Source: Clostridiales bacterium
Lineage (GTDB): Bacteria; Bacillota; Clostridia; Oscillospirales; CAG-382
Direction: 5' to 3'
DNA: 6,352 bases
Assembly: GCA_003343885.1 (NCBI GenBank)
Contig: QAKH01000115.1
Location: 1-6,352, forward strand
Below, piece by piece: positions 1-5,658 of this stretch. How positions within the stretch are numbered: the first letter of the stretch is position 1; each line of letters begins with the position of its first letter. The position numbers and the translations under genes were made by a program. Under the pieces are notes generated by a model, which saw nothing but the letters and a program-made list of their open reading frames with translations, searched no databases and was not told the DNA's origin.

Positions 1-63
1 GATACGCTTTTGACGTATACACGCTTTCCAGGCGTGCCTCTTCAACCACTCGAGCATCACTCC
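1..63 (-). tRNA. tRNA-Ser (anticodon GGA), 3' part cut off by the window edge
   Basis: Read on the minus strand from position 63, the sequence folds as the first two thirds of a class II tRNA. It starts with an acceptor strand GGAGTGA, followed by a D arm (CTC, loop GAGTGGTTGAA, GAG). The anticodon arm has a perfect 5-bp stem (CACGC/GCGTG) around the loop CTGGAAA, placing anticodon GGA at 29-27. A long variable arm follows, with paired ATACG and CGTAT. The long variable arm together with a GGA anticodon identifies serine, decoding UCC/UCU. The T arm and acceptor 3' strand lie beyond position 1 and cannot be checked. Confidence 0.93.
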
Positions 64-90
64 CTCGGGTCGATCCCGTAAAAACGGTGG

Positions 91-122
91 CAAATATAAT
101 ACATTTTTCGGGTTCGACGAAA
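91..122 (-). promoter_or_regulatory. Bacteroidetes-type promoter for tRNA-Ser
   Basis: On the minus strand, TATATTTG (98-91) matches the Bacteroidetes -7 consensus TAnnTTTG exactly. It is preceded at a 20-bp spacing by TTTC (122-119), one base off the -33 consensus TTTG. Transcription would start near 84, about 20 bases before the tRNA 5' end, a plausible tRNA leader. The site lies in the 103-base gap after the stop of the T9SS-domain gene, so the tRNA is probably transcribed independently. I saw no convincing intrinsic terminator in that gap. Confidence 0.65.
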
Positions 123-166
123 GTTTTTACAAAAATAGTATCTCATTTTTACGACAGCCGCCCGAA

Positions 167-1237
167 TTACCCCTTGATAATATTTACAGAAAGTACCTTA
201 TCGTCCACATGAACATACAATGTGTACACCCCCGGCATCAATCCCGACATAGGAACCAGCACAGAATACTCTCCCTCATCTTCTTCACGACTCGGTGTTC
301 GTCTCAGACAAATTCCCGCGCTACTGTGCAAAGTGAACCACACCGAAGCCGAACGAGTAAGTTTATATTTTATTGTTAAGTCACTCTCCACCGGATTGGG
401 CAGATATTCCGCCTCGGTAAAAACACTCTCGATCGGTAGGATCTCCTCCTCAATCGATTCATCGTCGGCACTACGGTCACTCTCTCCGCTCAGATAATCG
501 GGCGGATAGTAAAACGATACAGCCGAGAGTATCGTATCGGCCTGTGTACCATGCAGTGTGGAAGTCTCGCTCTCGAACACCGGATAACGATTCTGCGGCA
601 CAAACCAAGCATACGTATCCACACTCACCGACAAGCTGTCTTTGCATATCCTCACATATCGGCGGGCGGTATGTACCCGCAGGGCGTTTCCGAAAGTCTC
701 TCCCGGTAACCTCAATTCACCTTCGGCATCGGCTGTGACAGTCGTCGTTCCCCCGACGAAAAGAGGAATACGCTGACCATACCGTCCTGCTCCTTCGAAA
801 CGACTCGTCAGAGAATCGCCATAAGCGAAAGGATAACGCAACAAAAGTTCGGGACGAGCATAATCGATATAGAAAGTAGCATTCTCATGTCCCACACACC
901 ACAGGCTATCACTTCCTTGTCGGTAATAATAACGGTTACGCCCCTCGCGACCACAAAGAATATCCATATGGGAACTGTCCGGAATAAAATATTCCACGGG
1001 AAGTTCCTCCGAAAGGATTTGCATTCCTCGGAAGTCCCACCGGCATTTCGTTCCGGCCCTGCCCGGTTCTTGGTACTCGACCAGCATCTTGACGAATGCC
1101 TCTCCGACTTCCAGCCGGTTGCTGTCGGCTGTCAATTCTATTGCTGACAAAACTTGTACACCTGCAATACCAGCTGTAAATAATAAAACACGTATATTCA
1201 TAACATTTCTCTTTATCCGTTTCATCGTTCTATTCAT
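167..1237 (-). CDS. Secreted protein with T9SS type A C-terminal sorting domain
   Basis: A 356-residue exported protein of unknown specific role. The N terminus has a signal peptide: basic residues at 6-10 and 16, a hydrophobic run around 17-30, and likely cleavage after A32 (LSA). Residues 33-277 are a beta-rich body I cannot assign to a family; it includes the stretch GTTTVTADAEGELRLPGETF, a style common in Bacteroidetes surface proteins, then an acidic linker at about 253-276. Residues 278-356 look like a Por/T9SS sorting domain: YLPNPVESDLTI at the start, a central GICLRR strand, LMPGVYTLYV, and a final VNIIKG. This suggests export by T9SS and surface attachment or release. The start overlaps the RHS gene's end by 8 bp, implying co-transcription and coupled translation. 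M13 (codon at 1201-1199) is a credible alternative start giving a more usual signal peptide. Confidence 0.88.
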   Translation of the reverse strand: MNRTMKRIKRNVMNIRVLLFTAGIAGVQVLSAIELTADSNRLEVGEAFVKMLVEYQEPGRAGTKCRWDFRGMQILSEELPVEYFIPDSSHMDILCGREGRNRYYYRQGSDSLWCVGHENATFYIDYARPELLLRYPFAYGDSLTSRFEGAGRYGQRIPLFVGGTTTVTADAEGELRLPGETFGNALRVHTARRYVRICKDSLSVSVDTYAWFVPQNRYPVFESETSTLHGTQADTILSAVSFYYPPDYLSGESDRSADDESIEEEILPIESVFTEAEYLPNPVESDLTIKYKLTRSASVWFTLHSSAGICLRRTPSREEDEGEYSVLVPMSGLMPGVYTLYVHVDDKVLSVNIIKG

Positions 1238-4106
1238 TCCGATAATGGTACTTATACAATGTCGTAGTCTTCTCCCCCTCTTTCACACGCACCAATCGCC
1301 CCACATTATCATACTCATAATAAGTCGTATGCCCCCGAGGATCGGTCGAAGAGGTAATTCCCACCAGCGGCTCATACGTATAAACGGTTACTTGTGCCGA
1401 CGGCAGTTCCGTACGCAATCGGGCCAGCAACATTTCGTCTGGAATTTCAGCCGCAGCGAAAGCCTCGGCATCCCCTATGATGCTCTCTACTTGCTCCCAA
1501 GAGGCATTCTTGATTTCCGCCACCGGGTATTGATAACTATATCCCCACAAGTAAATGGTAGTGAGATTATCCAATCCCGTTTTTGATTTCAGCTTTCCCG
1601 AATCATAATAGGTATAATCACTCTGTTTCTCAAACGCATTGTTCCCTCCATCACGATAAAAATACGATACAGGACGCACAACAGACGTATCGTTGTTTAC
1701 TTTTCCGTATAGAATCTGTTCGGTATAGATTTTATCATACTCGATATCGCCTTTGTATTTCACATATTCTCGCACAATAGGCGAAGTGATGCAATTGCCG
1801 GCTTCCATCGCTTCTCTCACAAGCTGCGGATATCCAGCATAATTGTCCGAAGAATAATAATACCTCGATGCGACACTGTCTCCCTCGCTGGTATATACCC
1901 GTTTTTCCCGCACGTTGAACAACCGTTCCCGATCGTCATATGTATATAATTCCGCCGTTTCGAAAAACGTTTCGCCGCTATCGTCATAACGCTTGGTTAT
2001 CGTCCAATCCAAATGCTGTAACCCCACATAAATAGGATACGCAATCACTTCATAATCTATCTGTTGAGAGCTCGAAGTATTTTCATAAAGCACACTCGGT
2101 TTAAATATATCGGTAAATGCCGCCTTCGAAAAACAATATACATTATGTCCACTCCCACATTTACCTGTTCTACCCACGAACAAAGTTTTTGTATTCACCA
2201 GAATACCCTGTATATACTGGTTATTATCGGCGTATTTATAAATAGTGTGTTCCTGCAATCGATCTCCCTTGTATATTTTGCGGTCTATCAGATGCGGAGT
2301 ATCGATCAGAGCACTCCAATAAATGGCCTTATTTCCCGATGCATTGGATTGGTCGTATAAATAATCATACCGTTCGACAGTTTTCCCTCCGGTACTCGTA
2401 TATTCCGCCACCTCGTCATACCACACCATGCAATTATCGTTAAACAATGTAATATTGGCATTTTTCTCACTCACGATTACCCAATGAGCGTCTAATACAG
2501 AAGGCTCTCCCGATCCTTCCGGATTCTCGATAGGATCAACTATATTGATCACTTTCTGAATCCTTTCCGAAACATATCCCCAGTCCGATGTATCCACGAT
2601 AATATTTCCATATCCCGATTCATTGGAGCCATATTTGTAACTTTTGGTTATCTCTTGACCCGAACTCGGATCATATTGACTCAATCGTTTGATACGTAAA
2701 CCGCAAGTGATATCGGTCGAATCGCCAGTCATTTCCGACACGCTCAATGCTCGATTCATTTCGTACTCGAAAGTCGTATAACCGCCTGTCGGGTAAACAA
2801 TTTTCTCCAATATCTTCGCTTTCATGGCTGATTCTTCGGAATGCCCATCTCCACAACCGACACTTTGGATACTATCTAATAATTGTACAATATACCGAGG
2901 GAACAAATTATTTATCCCAGCATTCACCTCCCCGGTATAATATCCGAATTTGTCTTGCGCATAAACATTCTCAAAAGACTGCGTATTGTAGCTGAATCGA
3001 TAAGTCCCATCGCCGGTTACCGAAACCGAACCCAACAAATCGGTTGTCAGGTCGGAATAAAAATCAACCCGACGGATAACTTTCGCATCCTTGTTCAAGA
3101 CCTTTATTTGCTTCAACATCTCAGCTCGCGAAGGGTTATTATTATAACTGAATTCCACACGCCCCAAAGGGAACTCGATCGATGTCAAACCCTTGTCATA
3201 ACTCATCCTATAATTTTCAACATGTTGAAATTCACTTATACTCTTATGTTCAAAATCAAAACTAAGTTCAGCCTTAACAAATGTAGCGTTGTGATATCGG
3301 GCAAATGACTTTATTGTTACCGGTTTATAATGAAACAATATCTCCTGCCCCGTGGGATAAGTTATTTTCCGCAACACATAAGCTACATCTAACGGATTCT
3401 CGGTGATCGTACAAACCACAAAATTTCGAGGCTCGTTCACCCTATCACCATACCAATAAACCACCCCGTTTGTATCGGTCACTTTAAATCCCACGATCGG
3501 CCTGTGTTTTAACCCGATGACCTCTATCCGCAACGGTGATTGTTTAATTTGACGTACGCTGTAACCATTGGCTTTCGTCTCGATAATGAAACTGCAACTC
3601 CCGCTCAATGTATTTATAGTAAAGATATCATGCTCGCCGTCATAGCCCCACGACCATTCAAAATCCGTTGTCGGTGAAGCCCAATAAGCGACAGAATCAG
3701 GGTGTATCAAATAGGGATTATCCGGTATTTTCTCCGGTTTACACATTTCGTCTATTTTCCCGAAACTCTTTCGTGTAACTCGCAGTCCCGGCAACAAACT
3801 CCACCCGTAACCGAGAATCCCCACTGGATCCTCCACTTTGATTCCCGATGCGTGATAGGCTATACTGAACGGCAGTGAACCGCCGTCCGGCATAGGTATC
3901 GAGAATAAAGGAATGCTGATATCCACTACCCCTGTCGCTTTGGACACCGGATAGAACTCAAATCTGTTGAACTGGGAAGACAATGGCGACGTCACACTTA
4001 TATCGGGCATCTTATTTACTAAATATTCCTCGTCCTGCGCATGCGCTACAATAGGCAATGTCACCATCAAGATCATACAAAGCGTTTTATTTAATCGTGT
4101 CCTCAT
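1230..4106 (-). CDS. Secreted RHS/YD-repeat protein without a toxin tip
   Basis: A 958-residue complete gene. Residues 1-23 form a signal peptide ending AHA before QDEE, so the product crosses the inner membrane. Residues about 30-120 hold the conserved N-terminal region of Bacteroidetes RHS proteins (PDISVTSPLSSQFNRFEF, GGSLPFSIAYHASGIKVED, GYGWSLLPGLRVTRKSFG). The rest is rich in Tyr/Asp YD-type repeats, for example ITYPTGQEILFHY, IVYPTGGYTTFEYE and TSSTDPRGHTTYYEYDNVGR near the C terminus. In characterised RHS proteins such repeats build a hollow beta shell that encloses a cargo. Here the gene stops at YKYHYRNE, with no RHS-core DPDG motif and no variable tip, an ending I recall for this subfamily rather than an obvious truncation. 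The next gene overlaps by 8 bp and carries a T9SS sorting domain, so the two probably act together. What the protein does here is not shown by sequence. Confidence 0.9.
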   Translation of the reverse strand: MRTRLNKTLCMILMVTLPIVAHAQDEEYLVNKMPDISVTSPLSSQFNRFEFYPVSKATGVVDISIPLFSIPMPDGGSLPFSIAYHASGIKVEDPVGILGYGWSLLPGLRVTRKSFGKIDEMCKPEKIPDNPYLIHPDSVAYWASPTTDFEWSWGYDGEHDIFTINTLSGSCSFIIETKANGYSVRQIKQSPLRIEVIGLKHRPIVGFKVTDTNGVVYWYGDRVNEPRNFVVCTITENPLDVAYVLRKITYPTGQEILFHYKPVTIKSFARYHNATFVKAELSFDFEHKSISEFQHVENYRMSYDKGLTSIEFPLGRVEFSYNNNPSRAEMLKQIKVLNKDAKVIRRVDFYSDLTTDLLGSVSVTGDGTYRFSYNTQSFENVYAQDKFGYYTGEVNAGINNLFPRYIVQLLDSIQSVGCGDGHSEESAMKAKILEKIVYPTGGYTTFEYEMNRALSVSEMTGDSTDITCGLRIKRLSQYDPSSGQEITKSYKYGSNESGYGNIIVDTSDWGYVSERIQKVINIVDPIENPEGSGEPSVLDAHWVIVSEKNANITLFNDNCMVWYDEVAEYTSTGGKTVERYDYLYDQSNASGNKAIYWSALIDTPHLIDRKIYKGDRLQEHTIYKYADNNQYIQGILVNTKTLFVGRTGKCGSGHNVYCFSKAAFTDIFKPSVLYENTSSSQQIDYEVIAYPIYVGLQHLDWTITKRYDDSGETFFETAELYTYDDRERLFNVREKRVYTSEGDSVASRYYYSSDNYAGYPQLVREAMEAGNCITSPIVREYVKYKGDIEYDKIYTEQILYGKVNNDTSVVRPVSYFYRDGGNNAFEKQSDYTYYDSGKLKSKTGLDNLTTIYLWGYSYQYPVAEIKNASWEQVESIIGDAEAFAAAEIPDEMLLARLRTELPSAQVTVYTYEPLVGITSSTDPRGHTTYYEYDNVGRLVRVKEGEKTTTLYKYHYRNE

Positions 4107-4128
4107 AGCTTATCTTTTACCGATAGAA

Positions 4129-4136
4129 CAAATTTA
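4129..4136 (-). promoter_or_regulatory. Possible -7 box upstream of the RHS gene
   Basis: The minus strand reads TAAATTTG, a full match to the TAnnTTTG -7 consensus, 23 bases before the RHS start codon. The -33 element is poor: the nearest TTTG (4169-4166) is 29 bp away rather than about 20, and the spacer is AT-rich. The 92-base gap between the lipoprotein copy and the RHS gene is compatible with a new transcription unit starting here. Start of transcription would be near 4122, giving a very short leader. Confidence 0.4.
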
Positions 4137-4169
4137 ATCGTATAAAAAAGAGTTTTTATTATAAACAAA

Positions 4170-4740
4170 AATCCATAATACCCCTTGATGTCTTCCTCCT
4201 ATGGAGTCCGTCGGTCGCCGTAGTCTTTTGTCTTTATCAAATTCCCGGACTCGTCGTAATATTTCCACTCCCCGATTTCCCAAAAATCAACCATAAAATC
4301 TTCGTCGCACACCATATATCCTTCGCTCTTAACGGCTCCACTTGGATAATAATCAATACTATGACATTTATATTTACAGAAAATTCGGCAATACCCCGTA
4401 TATATACTGTCCTTATTGAGTTCTATCGAATCGAGAGTATAGACCAGCTCCCCTTCATCTCCAAATACATACCATGTGCCAGACATATTATCCGCTGTGT
4501 ATTCCCCTAATACAAACAAATCATTACGAGAAAAGCACTTAAATAATCCATCTTTTTTACCGCCTTTATAGTATAGTTCATGTGTGATTCCTTCGCCAAG
4601 AGAATCTCTCCAATAGCCTTCCCTCTGCCCCAAATCATTCACCCGATTCATCGGAATCTTACGGCCGATTCCAAAAATGCCTGTCGCCACACAACCCGCA
4701 AAAAAACAACAATAGCACGCTCTTTTTCATAACTCCTAAT
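4170..4740 (-). repeat. Tandem duplication unit, downstream copy
   Basis: This segment aligns with 5083-5658 over the whole lipoprotein gene and about 30 bases past its stop, through the shared motif AATCCATAA-ACCCCTTGAT. Similarity fades within about 10 bases upstream of the ATG. A 120-base block (4532-4651) is identical to 5451-5570. The copies differ by a 6-base indel (two codons, upstream copy longer) and by one extra T on the coding strand in this copy's signal peptide. Confidence 0.85.
4199..4730 (-). pseudogene. Second MORN-repeat lipoprotein gene, frameshifted in its signal peptide
   Basis: This is a paralogue of the gene at 5112-5648, roughly 84% identical in protein by eye. The ATG at 4730-4728 begins MKKSVLLLFF exactly as in the intact copy, but the coding-strand T tract at 4706-4700 has seven T instead of six. 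The frame therefore shifts to CGLCGDRHFWNRP and stops. Beyond the tract the paralogous frame is fully open for about 160 residues, with the same MORN-like repeats (REGYW, YYKGGKKDGLF, GEYTADNMSGTWY, GEWKYYDESGNL). A GTG at 4690 could start a 163-residue form, but it would lack the signal peptide and lipobox and stay in the cytoplasm, and its ribosome site is weak. The AGGAG before the ATG (4737-4733) sits only two bases from the start. It could be a decaying gene, a phase-variable gene in its OFF state, or a sequencing error in a homopolymer. Function as an orphan immunity gene is inferred from the paralogue. Confidence 0.75.
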
Positions 4741-4764
4741 CTTATATTTTTACAAAACCATACA

Positions 4765-4878
4765 TCAGGACCCTATTTTTTCACATAGGACTTTGATATA
4801 ATCCAATTTCCAACGCTCAATTCTGTGAAGGGGGTATCTCCCTTTCTTCCCGGTCTCGTACAAACCATATCTATTCTT
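4765..4878 (-). pseudogene. Possible C-terminal gene remnant
   Basis: A 37-codon open frame begins just after an in-frame TAA (4881-4879) and ends at TGA (4767-4765). It has no ATG; the first possible start is a TTG a few codons in. The translation looks protein-like (NRYGLYETGKKGRYPLHRIE, then RWKLDYIKVLCEKIGS) with aromatic and Gly-Lys content resembling a MORN-type or toxin-tip C terminus. It lies 34 bases before the frameshifted lipoprotein ATG, the position where a toxin tip would sit in a toxin-immunity pair. I cannot assign it to a family, and chance is a real alternative. An overlapping ATG frame at 4868-4773 (31 residues, starting MVCTRPGRKG) looks less protein-like. Confidence 0.22.
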
Positions 4879-4890
4879 TTAGCGATGAGC

Positions 4891-4923
4891 CAAATTTAAT
4901 CACACTGAAACTTATTGGAGAAA
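4891..4923 (-). promoter_or_regulatory. Possible promoter for the second lipoprotein copy
   Basis: The minus strand has TAAATTTG (4898-4891), a full match to the Bacteroidetes -7 consensus, with TTTC (4923-4920) at a 21-bp spacing as a one-mismatch -33 box. Transcription from near 4884 would leave a leader of about 150 bases before the second lipoprotein gene and would include the remnant frame at 4765-4878. If real, the second copy can be expressed independently of the upstream RHS gene. Confidence 0.4.
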
Positions 4924-4948
4924 AGGGTGTCGGGTCGTGTATGGACGA

Positions 4949-5089
4949 TTACCTCTCCATTTCCCCCGAATCTATATAAATAGCCTTTCCTTCCGCTTTA
5001 CTACACAGTACATAAACATTAACGTCATCATTACAAAAAACAACCGTTTCATATCTATCCATTTTTAAGTAAATCTTGTTACAATCCAT
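4949..5089 (-). CDS. Small 46-residue ORF of unknown function
   Basis: The ATG at 5089-5087 lies 22 bases past the stop of the intact lipoprotein gene and is preceded by AAGGGGT, a fair ribosome site. The product begins MDCNKIYLKM, is acidic in the middle (NDDVNVYVL), and ends AIYIDSGEMER. There is no signal peptide and no recognised domain. The duplicated segment behind the second lipoprotein copy keeps the same ATGGAT start context, but there the frame ends after five codons (MDFCL), so the duplication boundary runs through the start of this ORF. A competing 26-residue frame (5052-4972, starting MKRLFFVMMTLMF) overlaps in another phase and looks like a bare signal or membrane segment. Either may be non-coding. 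Confidence 0.3.
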   Translation of the reverse strand: MDCNKIYLKMDRYETVVFCNDDVNVYVLCSKAEGKAIYIDSGEMER

Positions 5090-5658
5090 AACACCCCTTG
5101 ATCTCTTCCTCCTATGGAGTCCGTCGGTCGCCGTAGTCTTCTGTCTTTATCAAATTCCCGGCCTCGTCGTAATATTTCCACTCCCCGATTTCCCAAATCT
5201 CAATCTCAAACTCTTCGTCACACACCATATATCCTTCCTTTTCAACGCCTCCGCCCGGATAATAATCAGTACAATAACACTTATATTTACGAAAAATTCG
5301 GCAACAAGGATACCCCGTGTATATACTATCCTTGTTAAACTCTATCGAATCAATGGTACAACGTAATTCTCCCTCATCTCCAAACATATACCATGTGCCG
5401 GACATATTATCCGCTGTGTATTCCCCAAACAGAAATAATTCATTACGAATAAAGCACTTAAATAATCCATCTTTTTTACCGCCTTTATAGTATAGTTCAT
5501 GTGTGATTCCTTCGCCAAGAGAATCTCTCCAATAGCCTTCCCTCTGCCCCAAATCATTCACCCGATTCATTGGGATCTTACGACCGATTCCCAAAATACC
5601 TATTGCCACACAACCCGCAAAAAACAACAATAGCACGCTCTTTTTCATAATTTCCTAT
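5083..5658 (-). repeat. Tandem duplication unit, upstream copy
   Basis: Partner of 4170-4740, in the same orientation about 910 bases apart. It contains the intact lipoprotein gene. Its upstream edge lies inside the last codons of the RHS-tip gene, so duplication carried the immunity-like gene but not recognisable tip sequence. The two units share a 120-base perfect block covering residues 27-66 and a well-conserved last dozen codons, with most changes between. Confidence 0.85.
5112..5648 (-). CDS. MORN/YwqK-like repeat lipoprotein, probable immunity protein
   Basis: A 178-residue protein. Residues 1-12 are a lipoprotein signal peptide (MKKSVLLLFF) with lipobox FAGC and lipidated C13; no Lys/Asp/Glu-rich surface-export signal follows C13, so a periplasm-facing location is likely. 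The mature part is built from degenerate MORN/YwqK-type repeats: GQREGYW (34-40), YYKGGKKDGLFKCF (53-66), GEYTADNMSGTWYMFGDEG (75-93), YYPGGGVEKEG (129-139) and GEWKYYDEAGNLIKTEDYG (155-173). Proteins with this repeat type are often annotated as antitoxins next to polymorphic toxins. The start codon overlaps the stop of the RHS-tip gene as ATGA, giving translational coupling, which fits a toxin-immunity pair. A periplasmic lipoprotein is where protection against a cell-wall-directed toxin would be needed. A frameshifted paralogue lies downstream. The immunity role is inferred; a structural or surface role is possible. Confidence 0.85.
   Translation of the reverse strand: MKKSVLLLFFAGCVAIGILGIGRKIPMNRVNDLGQREGYWRDSLGEGITHELYYKGGKKDGLFKCFIRNELFLFGEYTADNMSGTWYMFGDEGELRCTIDSIEFNKDSIYTGYPCCRIFRKYKCYCTDYYPGGGVEKEGYMVCDEEFEIEIWEIGEWKYYDEAGNLIKTEDYGDRRTP

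Larger units (their letters stand above)
4731..5111 (-). other. 381-base stretch between the two lipoprotein copies, no certain gene
   Basis: Between the two duplicated lipoprotein genes I see no gene I would stand behind fully. It holds a 46-codon ATG frame starting just downstream of the intact copy (4949-5089), a 26-residue hydrophobic frame overlapping it (4972-5052), a promoter-like pair of boxes (4891-4923), and an open frame without a usual start (4765-4878). The mixture of short frames in several phases is what a decayed gene or recombination scar looks like, but chance open frames of this length also occur in DNA of this composition. Confidence 0.6.

Noticed and set aside
169..178. 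Ten-base motif ACCCCTTGAT found near the 3' ends of three genes (169-178, 4180-4189, 5093-5102)
   Set aside because: Two of the three are simply the duplicated unit, and the third encodes the final residues of the T9SS domain. One further 10-base match in 6 kb is within chance when the motif is picked afterwards.
1089..1586. Long plus-strand open frame (165 codons) and several other plus-strand frames across the window
   Set aside because: They lie antisense to well-supported minus-strand genes, have no recognisable domains, and their translations are typical antisense shadows rich in Ser/Arg/His.
4690..4690. GTG at 4690 as the natural start of a cytoplasmic 163-residue protein
   Set aside because: The sequence upstream still encodes the paralogue's signal peptide and ribosome site; the GTG is best explained as the first usable codon after a frameshift, so the entry is given as a disrupted gene.
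4826..4850. Hairpin AAGGG/CCCTT as a possible terminator
   Set aside because: Only about five base pairs and no T run follows on the transcribed strand.
5342..5557. Minus-strand 71-codon frame inside the intact lipoprotein gene
   Set aside because: It is an alternative phase of the MORN-repeat gene; its counterpart is not independently conserved in the second copy.
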